Origin: Jimgerdemannia flammicorona
Lineage: Eukaryota; Mucoromycota; Endogonomycetes; Endogonales; Endogonaceae
Length of the DNA: 20,642 bases
Reading direction: 5' to 3'
Assembly: GCA_003990745.1 (NCBI GenBank)
Contig: RBNI01001855.1
Location: 1-20,642, forward strand
A model generated the notes under the pieces. It saw nothing but the letters and a program-made list of their open reading frames with translations. It did no database searches and was not told where the DNA came from. Position numbers and translations under genes: made by a program. This document shows, in pieces, positions 1 to 10,350 of this stretch. Every line of letters starts with the position of its first letter. Positions within the stretch are counted from its first letter, which is position 1.

Positions 1-135
1 TACTACATATATACTTATCTTAATGAAGAATTCAACCTGCCACAAGGCGTTCGAGATATTTATCGGGTGTCCGATTTTTGGCAGCATCTCATTGGTGGTG
101 ACGTCTTTCAGATAGCCATCCAATTAAAACTGTGA
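1..135 (+). CDS. Possible C-terminal fragment of an unidentified protein
   Basis: Frame 1 is open from the first base of the window to a TGA at 133-135, giving 44 codons with no start inside the window. The peptide contains the stretch LPQGVRDIYRVSDFWQHLIG. I do not recognise a family. The segment carries about six CpG dinucleotides in 135 bases, unlike almost all of the rest of the window, so it has escaped the CpG loss seen next door. It could be the end of a host gene or of a young element; a chance open frame of this length is also possible. A new AT-rich domain begins soon after the stop, consistent with a 3' gene boundary. Confidence 0.3.
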   Translation, partial: YYIYTYLNEEFNLPQGVRDIYRVSDFWQHLIGGDVFQIAIQLKL

Positions 136-664
136 ACGTTTTAGGTGGCTTAGGGATATGGTCCTTAGCCATAAGTAAAACTATTTTATGATGTTATATA
201 ATTGCCTATGAGTGTGTAAAACTGAGATTCTATCATTGCTTTAAGTAATATAAATTTAATATAGTTTAAATAAATAAATATTATATCTATAAAGCTAATT
301 ATATAGTTACTATCTTATAGAGTTATAACTAATAGTTTATAATTTAATATAGAAAAATCTATTTATAAATAAAAAATAAGTTAGTAAGTAATTATTAAAA
401 TTTATTGAAATTTTATAAATGGTTTTCTTTTTATAAATTAATATATTTATAATAAATTAATATAATTAATATAATTATAAGTGCACAATCTCTAAGTTAC
501 TAAAATTATATATCACTCTCAGAACAAGTCACTGAAATCATATGTAACCTTTGAAATCACCTATAAGATCATAAAGCTGAGTCAAACCAAAGTCACAGTG
601 TATAAAGCTGAGTTAATATGAAGTCACAGAATATAAGATTTATACAAATGAGATCTTACTAATT
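136..664. other. AT-rich spacer, no gene seen
   Basis: After about 180 the sequence becomes extremely AT-rich, made largely of TA and AAT runs to about 480, with no credible coding frame on either strand. From 480 to 664 it is less extreme and holds the 31-bp tandem duplication listed separately. The spacer is the left flank of the LINE B target site, which begins at 665. The composition fits mutated intergenic DNA in a fungal AT-rich compartment. Confidence 0.7.
571..632. repeat. 31-bp imperfect tandem duplication
   Basis: Two adjacent 31-base units, 571-601 and 602-632, both begin ATAAAGCTGAGT and share AAGTCACAG near the end. Most of the differences between them lie in the middle of the unit. 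A partial third start (ATAAG) follows. No function is suggested. Confidence 0.7.
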
Positions 665-683
665 AGAACTAAATATATATATA
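665..683. repeat. Left target-site duplication of LINE B
   Basis: The 19-base sequence agaactaaatatatatata occurs here and again at 12361-12379, exactly outside the two ends of LINE B. The left copy runs directly into a longer (AT)n tract and then into the reverse complement of an AATAAA signal (698-703), which is where the 3' end of a minus-strand LINE should lie. Part of the match is low-complexity AT, but the nine-base core agaactaaa is not. Confidence 0.75.
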
Positions 684-697
684 TATATATATATATT

Positions 698-703
698 TTT
701 ATT
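698..703 (-). promoter_or_regulatory. Probable poly(A) signal of LINE B
   Basis: The plus strand TTTATT is AATAAA on the LINE sense strand. It lies just before the (AT)n tract and the TSD, the expected place for the end of the element. Confidence 0.5.
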
Positions 704-832
704 ACAAACTATCTAATACAATAATAAAGAACCACAAACCACTACTAATATCATAAAACATACAGAAGTAGAATTCTTCAGTCAACTCCTAATGATAATA
801 TAAGGAAGGGTCCTTCAGCCCATACCTTCTTT

Positions 833-954
833 CTATCTCACCCTCTTCTCACCAAGTACGAGGTGCTCCTGACTCCTCTAGACAATGTCTAATATCTTCT
901 TTATGGCCCCCAACTGGTGTCTCTTCCCCTAATACCACCACTCTTGCACTACTT
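833..954 (-). pseudogene. Detached 3' end of LINE B ORF2
   Basis: Past the LINE A insertion, the LINE B ORF2 frame resumes on the minus strand and runs, with two internal TAG codons, to a TAG at 833-835. Around the insertion point the frame reads GLL in both TSD copies. Its counterpart in LINE A is the helical, Trp-rich C-terminal tail around 1116-1240, and the two tails have similar lengths (about 40 and 35 residues after the shared GL motif). The assignment rests on this spacing and weak similarity, so it is less certain than the rest of ORF2. Confidence 0.5.
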
Positions 955-968
955 CTAAGAGTAGTCTC
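955..968. repeat. Left target-site duplication of LINE A
   Basis: The sequence ctaagagtagtctc directly precedes the T27 tract. It recurs at 6846-6859 as ctaagagtagtccc, with 13 of 14 bases identical. It marks the site in LINE B where LINE A integrated. Confidence 0.85.
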
Positions 969-995
969 TTTTTTTTTTTTTTTTTTTTTTTTTTT
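969..995 (-). other. Poly(A) tail of LINE A (T27 on plus strand)
   Basis: There are twenty-seven uninterrupted T on the plus strand, directly next to the TSD. On the sense strand the AATAAA signal (plus-strand TTTATT at 1016-1021) lies about 20 bases before the tail, normal spacing for polyadenylation. Confidence 0.9.
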
Positions 996-1115
996 ATAGT
1001 CACTTGGACTCTGCCTTTATTACTAGTCTATGAATAAGTATATATCATCACCACTCACTACCCAATTCCTATAGAGGGGCTCCTCCCCACCTCCTCATAG
1101 ATAAAGATCACTCTT

Positions 1116-4100
1116 TCACCAACTATGCCCACTCTCCCCCCACTTTGTCCACAAATTTTCTCTACTAAGCGGCATCTCCGACCACCCTATAGCTCTCAAC
1201 CAAGCCACCAGCCTATTTAAGGTGTCTTCTATAAGTCCACGCCACTGTAACAACCAGTCTCCCAAGCCCTGTCTACTCCCATCCTCAAAAACAAATAGCC
1301 AGTGACTGGCCAGCCCTACCCAAATAGCTAACACCTAGCCCAAAGTAATCCACTCCTTCCCTATTCCTCCTACCAATCTATCCCTCAAGTCCTCCCACCT
1401 CTCCCATATTTCATCTCTTCTATGTCATACCCCCAAGTATTCCCCAATTGCCCGCCAAAAATCCCCCAACACCTCACACTCTCCTAGCCAATGTTTAGGT
1501 ATCTGTACACAGCCCCCCTCCTGCCCTACATTATGGCACTCCTCACAGTCGAAGCAACCCCCTATGATAAGGTGCCCTGAGCAAAAGTTGAGCATAACAT
1601 TCCTCCACAGTATGTGCCACCAGACCACCCAGTACTTTGGCAGCATCCACTTTCTCACTATGGCACTCCAGGTCCAAACACCATACCAGTCCCACTCTTC
1701 GCCAATTCTAACTTCTTGCCAACTACTAGACCACAGATCCTGGCCCAGTTCTCTTTGGCATTCCATTCTATCACTAATGTTGAACTCAATTAAAGGAGTG
1801 CCACTCAGCAGTACATGATCCCATCTCCACATTGCCGGGTCCCAATCCTCCTCTCCTTCATTCCCCTGCCAATGAATTCCAATGTGATGTACCCTCTCTG
1901 CTATCCCTCACCAAAATCCTTTATATCACAGTTGTTTAGTGTTCTGAAGCCCAACCAATGAGAGGAGATCGCCCATTGAGCCCCTTGGCAATGACCATCT
2001 CTCCCAGATCTTCTGTAGCAGAGGAATCCAACCACCTCCTCTCAATTTCATTGCCCTCTTTAGCCACCATGCCCACAAGCAGTGTAACTGTTTTGGAAAG
2101 TCAACCAGCCCAAGACCACCTCTCGCCACTAGTAGGAACAAGATCTCCCAACCAATCTGACTCTGCCCTTCAGCTCAAATCCATCCCTTCGCTGTCTTCA
2201 CCAATCTCTTCACCACCCAGGCTGGGAAGTCCAGATGATATACCAGGTACCACAACTTCGGCAGCCAGTAGACATTCAAAATTGAGACCCGTCCTGCCAG
2301 AGAAAATCATCTTCCCCCCTAACTCCACAGGGCCTCCTCCCAGATTTCAATTCTCTGCTCCCACCAAAGCCTGGACAGAACTGACCCATAGACCAACAAA
2401 TAGATGCCCAAGTACCATACTGCTTCACCAGTAGGGATGATTGTTCCTATGACCTCTCCTCCCACCAGGCCATTGCTGAGCACCATTGTTTCACACTTAT
2501 GCCAATTCAGCTTTACTCCAGAGTTTTCCTCATACTACTTTATAGTCTTCTTGAGCTCTTCAATATTAGCAATCAAACCCAAACCAACCACCATGTCGTC
2601 TGCAAAGGCCTCAACTTTCCATCCTATTCTAAAGACAGAGAGTCCTCCTATCCTCCACCTAATTCTATCTATAAGGGGTTCCAGGGAAGAGCATACAAAA
2701 TGGGGGACAGTGGGTCCCCCTGGAGCACCCCCCTACCCAAGGGGAACGCCACCTCTCTATGACCATTACACATAAGCACAGCCCTACTCTCTTCTAGTAG
2801 GCTGACCATTGCTGACCAGAATTGGGACAGAACCCCCATTCTATCCAAAACTTTCGTCAGCCAGACTCTTCACACCCAGTCATAGGCCTTCTCCTGGTCC
2901 AAGAAGACTAGATGCCCATCCAGTCCACAGGCCCTTGCCCCTTCAATAACTCTATGTACCCAGGCAGTGCCATCCCTAATGAGCCAACCACCTACAAATC
3001 TCCTCTGCTCAACACCCATGACTTGCTGGGCCACCTTCTATAGTCTTGCTACCACCACCTTAGTCACCAACTTTCTGTCTATATCTAGTAACATTATCGG
3101 CTACCAGTTCTTCCAATTCTCCCGCCTTCCTTTGTTTTTACAAAGCAGCATCACCAACCCAAGGTCCTGCTCCCCCACCCACCTCTCGGTCTATAGAATG
3201 AAGTTGCACAATGCTGTCATCTCTCCCATCACCCCTGGAACTCCAACCATTTGCTTCCAAAAGTCTCAGAGCAGACCATCCTCTCCAGGTGCCATACCTA
3301 GTATTGTCATGGCAAGAACCTGGTGGATCTCATTTTCCTGAACAGATATTACCAGGTCACCTAGCCCCTTGTCTTGTGGTGGGTGCCAATCCTCCAATAT
3401 TCAGTCAATAGTTGCGGCATCTGCCCCACCCTCCTCCTCACTCCACAATCCACTCCATCTCTCCTTCAGCGATCTAAGAATATCCTGTACACCATGCACC
3501 AGTATACCATCTGAGTCCAACACCTCTTCCCACTGTTGTTATACCTGCCTTGCCCTAAGAGCCCTTGTAAGAAACTTGGAAGGCCTCTCCCCTTCCTCCA
3601 GATCCTGCCAGTGGAGCCGTGCTGCCAAGCTCTGTACCCTCACCTCTTCCTCTTCCTACAGCACCTGTTGTAGTTCCCCAACCTCCATTTTCGCCCTCAT
3701 TAACCTCCAATCTTCTTCTCCCTCCAACATCTTCAACCTCGCCCACTCCTCCAGGAGCCTAGTCAATCTAGTAGAAGCCCAACACAATCTATGCCTCCTC
3801 TGCTTCCCTGCCTCCTTGCCAGCCTCACTCCAGTAAATCTTGGCCATCTTCTTCATCCTCATCCACCGAACCCCAACTGAGGCACCTTCCTACTGCCAGT
3901 TCTCCACCCTCAGCTGAATGTCCTTAGCCCACTCATCTTACCAGGTCTTGTCATCTAACAAAGAGAAATTGAGTCACCAATGTCCAGGCCCATCCCCACT
4001 TCCCCCAAAGCACCCCTGTCCCAAAAGCCCGACCATAGACACCATTCCACCTCCAATGACTTCCAAACATCTAGGCCCCAGTAGCTGGCAGTCAAAATCC

Positions 4101-4708
4101 AGTCAATTCTTGTCCCCAGACCCCCTGCCCAATGTGTATATACATACCCTCCTATTCCCCCAGCACTCCCTACCAGCATCTACTAGTGCACTTAGTCTTT
4201 CAACCTCCTCCCATGCCACCAGTCCTCCACTCCTGCTCTCAGCATCTTGTCCTCCATCTGTTCTATCCAATAGTATGTCCCAAACCATATTGAAATCTCC
4301 CCCAAGCATATCCACCCCAGTCTCTACAAGGGTCCCACTCTTCTATAGACCTTTCACCCAATCTACCTGCTTGCCCTGTACTGCAGGACAGTAGCAGGAG
4401 CCAACTGTAACTGACTCCTAGCCTGCATGAATCCACTCACCCCAGACCAGTCTCTCCCCCCAGCTCCTCATATTCTGTATCTTCTCTCTGCCTTTCCGAA
4501 CCAAAATCCCAACCTTGCCCTTCTAAATCACCACACCTCCCCATTCCTTCGTCCACTCCATCTTATCAGAATCATCCTCACACCTAACATCCTGCAAAAG
4601 GAAGAGATTAGCCTCCAATCTCTTCATCTAAGTAAAAATGTTCCTATGTCAAGCAACACCCCTTAACCCATTCACATTTAAAGAAAAAATATTAGTTGTA
4701 CTGTTCAT
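1116..4708 (-). pseudogene. LINE A ORF2: endonuclease and reverse transcriptase, broken
   Basis: ORF2 starts at the ATG at 4708, just before the endonuclease opening NVNG. The endonuclease has a QDV motif where QET is usual, an intact GDFN near 4300, and then RIDW. The final SDH signature is replaced by SGF, removing the usual catalytic His. A linker with GERPSKFL (about 3580) leads to a reverse transcriptase with NW-PIMLL, DQEKAYD (about 2885), LQGDPLSPILY (about 2720) and FADD (about 2595). Next come GGLGLVDF (about 2110) and a C-terminal zinc-binding region with C-x2-C and a downstream H-x3-C (about 1480-1570). The last stop is at 1116. Several in-frame stops and at least two frameshifts (one between GDFN and RIDW) break it. 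Domain order and motifs place it in the L1/Tx1-like group by family knowledge. Confidence 0.88.
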
Positions 4709-4738
4709 AATGAAATATATTATGTTGTTAATCGATCT

Positions 4739-6763
4739 CTACTGCTCCATATTCATCTCCTCCTGTGCTATGTCTAGATTGTGTTCCACAGCCACCTCCT
4801 CCTCTTCTGCCCTCTGAGCCTCCAATCCAGCCAGCAGTTCATTCATCTCTCCATCTGCCTTCTCCTCAAACTCCTCTTGGTATTCTATATATGCCTCCTA
4901 CCAGAGCTGTAGTCCATGATGCTTGTTCCAGCAGTATTCTGCCCTCTCTCCAGCAACAACCACTATCTCTGCCTCCCTCTCCTTATCCACCTCATACCCT
5001 TCCTCCTCTAAGTACACCGCCAGAATTTCTGCCTTCAATGCCTTCATTACTCCATCCCCCTACAGTATCCCTGCCCAATGCTCATCACTTATCACTCGCA
5101 AGTCCACCTCCCCCAACTCTTCCGCCGCCAGATTATTCATCATCTGACACATCCAAAGTAAGTTCCCCACCTCCTTCTCTCTCAGAGTCGCCGGCCTCCC
5201 TCCCTCCAACATCGTGGTGTCAGCTCCAGTGCTTGCAGACTCATCCCATACCTCCAGGACATCCACCAGTTCCTCCTCACTAGCTACCACTACCTGTCCT
5301 CTATACACCACCTCCAGAACTCCAAATTATACCCTCTGGGCCCCTCGCATTGGCACATCTTCTACCACTCTGTTTCAGAAAGCTGGGCCATGCCTGATAA
5401 GAGGGATAGGGGTAGGGTAGCCCTCCCAGTCCTCCTCCCAAACCTCTAGCATGCCATCAGCATATGGATCCTTACTAGTCTTCTCCTTGTCCTCCCCTGC
5501 CTCCTTCTTGTCCTTCCCCTCCCCCTCGCCAGCCCAGACACTCGCTTTGGCTCTCCCAGTGCTCTTCACCTTGCTTGCATTTCCCAGTGGTCTGTTATCC
5601 AGCTTGGCCAGCAGCTCTTTCTGTCACTTATGCCTCTGAGCCCTTTCCCACTACTCCTTGGTCACTCGAATCTGCTTTCCATCCACTACCTCTAAGTGTG
5701 TCGACTCTATGAAAGCCACCCAAGCCTTCGCTCACCTCTCTACAATACCATCCAACTCTTCCAGTGCTTCCAATAAATCCTCCTCCTCCTCCTCACTTCC
5801 CTTCACCCTTATCACCTTACACAAAATCACTCCCCAGACTATTGCCAAAGGCCAGTCTCTTGCCTTCCCAGTAGCTTCCTTCCCAGCCAGCCAAATTCTC
5901 ACATCCACATTACCAGTCCTGAGCGAGGTCCCTTCCCAGACCCTGAATCTGATATCCACCATCTCTCTATATTCTGCCATGAAATCCTCAACCCTCTTTC
6001 TTATCTCCATCACTGTTACCATCAGCACTCCTTTCACCAGCAGTTGGACCACCCTGGGATCCCACTTCAGACAACGTGCCATCAGAACACATACCTTCCC
6101 AACCACCAATCTAACCTTCAGTGCCTCCTCTAATAGTGCTGCCTCCTCAAAACCCACCTCCACTCCCTCCAGTCCCTTCAAAAACTTCACAGACATAGCT
6201 CCGGCCACCTGCTTAGCAATGAGCCCCAGCACCATTTTCACTGTCACCACTAGGCCCCAGAAGCACAGTGTAACTACGAATGCCGAGATCGATTTTTTGA
6301 GCAATGGGGCCACTGCCAGACCTGTTATACTATCTGCCAAGTTCCCTTGTCTTCTAAGCCTCAGCTGCTCAGCCTCACCATCAGCCATCACATCTAGATT
6401 TTTTTCCAGATTGACAGTCCCGTTGCCATCAGCAGTCACACTCCTTCCAGCCGCTACTCCCCCAGCTCCGCTGCCCTCTCTTCCAAGGGCTGCTCCCCCC
6501 TGCACCATCACCTTCTCAGTCTTCTTGCCCTTTCTCAGCCAGCCCTCCAGCCCTGATGCCTGCTGTCTCCCCTTTACTGTCTCCACGAAGCTTGCCCTCT
6601 CAGATCCTGAACCTCTGCCACCTCCTCCACCCCTTCCACATCTACTGGCCAGCAGCCCCCTCATACTCCCCCCCAGGCCTGGACCCCTCCCCATCTGCTG
6701 CCAGTCGAAAGCACTTGGGCCACCCTACCCAGTACGCACCTCAGGTTGCCTGTCGGTCACCAT
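4739..6763 (-). pseudogene. LINE A ORF1: Gag-like RNA-binding protein, broken by stops only
   Basis: The frame from ATG at 6763 to TAG at 4739 is 675 codons and shows no net frameshift. It is interrupted by nonsense codons, including a TAG at 6725-6727 after 12 residues and a TGA at 5732-5734. The longest open piece is 5732-6694. The N-terminal third is Gly/Ser-rich. A central region containing WDPRVVQLL and KEATGKARDW aligns well with LINE B ORF1, and the C-terminal part is acidic and Lys/Glu-rich with EEGYEVD, also present in LINE B. I saw no CCHC knuckle. By position it should be the nucleic-acid-binding partner of ORF2. The start is supported by the same MVT opening in LINE B. Confidence 0.75.
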
Positions 6764-6845
6764 GTTGTTAGTCTCTTTTCTCCAAAAACGATGTTGTAAG
6801 TGCTCTCCAAAGGTTGTATAACCTGAATGGTACTGGAAAGAGATG

Positions 6846-6859
6846 CTAAGAGTAGTCCC
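6846..6859. repeat. Right target-site duplication of LINE A
   Basis: The sequence ctaagagtagtccc matches 955-968 with one C/T difference. It marks the 5' end of LINE A at 6845. Confidence 0.85.
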
Positions 6860-9800
6860 TTCCACCACTCCACCAATTCTCCAATTCCCATCCAAGGATC
6901 TCTCTTGAACACCCATCACCAGTGTACTGCCATCAGTATCCAGATGCTGATAATCCAACCCAGGCCTCCCCAGATGTCCCCAATTTCTCCTACCAGTCAA
7001 TGCTTGATCACTCGACAAGTGGGGCCCCCTGCCTGCTCACTCTCTTCCCCCCAATAATCTTCTAATGTCCACCAAAATCCTTCAACCCCTGGACAAGCTG
7101 CCAGAACATACTCTGGTATCTGCACTACTCTCCCATCCAGCTCATAACATCACTTACATTCCCTTACACCTTCATCCACCATCCACCCTGTTCTGTACTC
7201 CAGCATGACATTCCTCTGCAAAAATCACCACCATACCACCCAGAACTTAGGTAGGGCAATCTTGAGTAGCGAGGTCCCCCAACCCCAAATCTGACCCCAC
7301 TCTCACTCTTCTCCAAACCTAGTCTTCTGCCAACCAACTGGCCACCTCTCCAGTGGACCTATCCGGATTCACTCCATCACCCCAGTTAAAGAGTATTCTA
7401 TCAATAGGTGGCCACCAATATGAATCTCACCAAAATGCCACCATCGCAGTTTGGGGTCCTCCTCTTCTTTACCAGGTTCTGGGCCCATGAGTTCCATTGC
7501 TAGCCAAGCTTCCACAATACCCTACCAGAATCCCCAATAGCACAACCTGACAACCCTTCCAACTTGGAGCAAACCTCACATATCCTTCTGAACCTCACTC
7601 GGGGTAGAACCTAACTTCCCAGTTGTCTATAGCCAGTTTGCTCCAGCCCTCCCCTCCTAATTCTGCCATTTGACAACTCCACCAGCCCCAAAGTACCTTC
7701 AGCCGCCTTCTAAAGTCCACTAGCCCCAGACCTCCATCTGCCTTCAGTATCACCATTATCTCCCAACTAATCTGTGATCTCCTTCTCTGCCATAGCCATC
7801 CTTCGACCACCTTCTTCAGTTTCTGTACCACTCATCCTGGAAAGTCCAGGTGGTACCCCAAGTACCACAACTTCAGTAACCAATATACATTCAAGACTAC
7901 AATTCTTCCAACCAAAGAGAAGCCTCTCCCAGACCAGTCCACCAAGGCATTCTCTCACTTTTGTATCAATCCACGCTACTACTCTTTCAGCAGAACCATC
8001 TCATATACCGAGAACCAGATACCCAAATATCGAACTACCTCTCCAGGGCCAACTAATTGTCCAAAATATCTATGCTCCCTCAAGCCAGCTCCAAGCTCCA
8101 TGGTCTCACACTTGCTCCAGTTCAGCTTCACTCCTGCCAGCATCTTATACTGTCCTATCCCTTCCTGCAAGCTCACCACATCTTCCACACTGCCTAACCC
8201 TACCACCATGTCATCTGCAAAGGCCCCCAGCTTCCAGACCACCTCCCCTATCTTCAATCCAGTAAGCCTCCTCTTCAGTCATGCCAACAAGGGCTCCAAA
8301 GACAAAATATAAAGCAGAGGTAAAAGAGGATCCCCCTGTGGCACACCTCACCCTAAGTGGAACTCCAGGCCACTCCACCCATTCATCAACACTGCAGCCC
8401 GGCAACCTCGCACCAGACCTATCAGCTTTTGAGCCTCCCCCATACCAAACCCAGCCTTCTGTAGAACCATCTCCAAGTAATTCCACTGCACCCTGTTGTA
8501 AGCCTTTTCCTGGTCCAAGAACACCATTCTTCCATCCACTTGCCGGTTTCTACAACCCTTCAAAACATTTTGCACCCAGGCTGTGCTGTTTCGAATCTGT
8601 CTCCCCTTTACAAACCCTCACTGTTCATCACCCACCAATCGGCCAATCTATTGTTGCATTCTCTCTGCCAGAATCTTGGAGACCAACTTCCTATCCACAT
8701 TCAGTAACATGATGGGCCTCCAGTTCTGCCACACACGTCTGTCCCCTTTCTCCTTATAGAGCAGAGAGACTAGCCCTAAGGAGCTATTGCCAATCCAACA
8801 GCCTTCCCCTAGCATAAAGTTTGCCATTTCCACAAGCCATGCCCAAACTCAGTTTGAAACTCCTTCCAGAACTCTCAAGGCAGTCCATCCTCTCCTGGTG
8901 ATGAACCAGCCTACACTTTTCTCAGAACCTCCAACACCTCTTCAAGGGTCACCCTACCCATTACTGCCCCACCAATTGTGGGCTCTGCCACCACTGGCCA
9001 GCTGCCAACCAAATTGTTATTATTCTCCAGTACTGCCTCTCCCTCCACCAGCCCTCCATCATTCTTCCATAGAGTGCACCATCAGCCAGAAATCTCCCCA
9101 AGCATATCTGTAATATCAGTCACCTCAGTTCCATCCTCTTGCAACACCAAAGCCCAGCTGTGCCACACCCTCCTGGCCTTCAAGATTCTGGATAAGTATT
9201 TGGTGGATTGCTCTCCTTCTTCCAACCACTTTGCTCGTAATCTTGCCAACAACCCATCCACTACCCTATCTTCTGCAGCCTTCAAATCTGACCACAACTC
9301 AGCCACCTCCTTGATCAACAGGGAGTATTGTTCCCCTGAGGAGTTCTCTCTCTCTAGAAGTCTCAGCCACCAGTGAAGCCCCTGCTCCACTCTCCTTTCT
9401 CTATCCTTCTGCTCTCTTCCAGCTATCTTTCCTACATTATGCCAATATGCACCTGCCAGATATTTAAATTTCCCCCACTACTGTGCTATTGACTGGCCAC
9501 TGTTCTTCCACCGTGCCACTTCCTGTCTTACGATTTTAACAAACTGGTCCCACTCTACCTGTCTCTTGAGTAGTGTCACATTAAGTCACCATCTGCCTCC
9601 ACTGCCACTGGCTGCCTGGAATCTCCCACATGCCTCCACACCCCAGTGATCTGACCAGGGACACTACCATACCTTTGTCAAATCCAAAACATTGCCCCAG
9701 CATTCTGCCACCAGAATTCAGTCAATCCTCATGCCAATCAAATTCTCACTAACTGGATACTACCTAGTAAATGGCTCTAACTTCTCACCTTGACATTATT

Positions 9801-10338
9801 GTACTCCATCAACCAATCTCATTTCCTTCTCAACCTGAAGCCATCATAAAAGCCCTGTAGAAACTGCCACACCGACTCCACCATCAGACCTATCTAGTGT
9901 CCTGTCATGCACCATGTTGAAGTTCCCTCCCAGAATGTCCAGCCCAATCTTATCTCATCCTCCCCAATCCAGCCAACCTTCCACCCATTGGTTTCGCTCT
10001 CTGCTAACTGCTGGCAGATATGCGGAGCCAACCACCAGCCCATTGCCAGCTCCTCCTTTCAATCTCCCCCAGACCAATCAATCACCATATACCTCAATCT
10101 CCTTCAGCTCTCCTTTCTCCAAGCCAACCAAGATGCCCACCTGCTCATTCCACCCTATGCTACCATACCATTCCTTACTCCACTCCTCATAATCTTGCTC
10201 CCCATAGGCCTGAACGTCCTACAGAAATACCACATCATACCTCCTGATCTTCAGTTACTGAAATAAATGCCTTTGCTTCACTCCATCACACAAACCATTG
10301 ACATTTAGCAATAATATATATAGACTGTTCATCATCAT
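6860..10338 (-). pseudogene. LINE B ORF2: endonuclease and reverse transcriptase, broken and split
   Basis: ORF2 begins at a run of ATGs (10338-10330), 12 bases after the ORF1 stop. The endonuclease opens with NVNG, then shows a stop followed by DV where QET is usual. GDFN has become GNFN (about 9920-9930), while SDHWGV is kept (about 9643-9654). The linker includes LEEGEQSTKYL. The reverse transcriptase has LLYKEKGD, NWRPIMLLNVDRKL (about 8700), DQEKAYN (about 8510), QGDPLLPLLY (about 8320) and FADD (about 8215). Then come GRIVVLNVYWLLKLW (about 7890), GGLGLVDF (about 7730) and a degraded zinc-binding region with VQIP (about 7115), where the C-x2-C remains readable. LINE A cuts the frame at 6859, and the final piece lies at 833-954. 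Stops and a frameshift between 9390 and 8833 inactivate it. Confidence 0.87.
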
Positions 10339-10350
10339 AAATATAAATAT

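Larger units (their letters stand above)
969..6845 (-). mobile_element. LINE A: full-length L1/Tx1-like retrotransposon nested in LINE B
   Basis: This is a complete non-LTR element of about 5.88 kb on the minus strand. It has a short 5' UTR (6845-6764), ORF1 (6763-4739), a 30-base gap, ORF2 (4708-1116), a 3' UTR with AATAAA (1016-1021) and a 27-base poly(A) seen as T27 at 969-995. The 14-bp TSD (955-968 and 6846-6859) lies inside LINE B ORF2, so LINE A arrived later. The pure poly(A) and fewer frameshifts in ORF1 also make it the younger of the two. It is still inactive, because both ORFs hold stop codons. The sense strand is strongly G-rich and C-poor. Confidence 0.88.

Noticed and set aside
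5658..6821. Long plus-strand open frame (387 codons), Ser/Pro/Thr-rich
   Set aside because: It lies antisense to LINE A ORF1, has low-complexity composition caused by the C-rich strand, and has no counterpart antisense to LINE B ORF1.
6725..7018. Minus-strand 97-codon frame with TDGS and GGVVEG that looks like an RNase H domain at the LINE B end
   Set aside because: It is out of frame with LINE B ORF2, crosses the LINE A/LINE B junction, and the true ORF2 frame in this place aligns with the Trp-rich tail of LINE A ORF2. The resemblance is chance.
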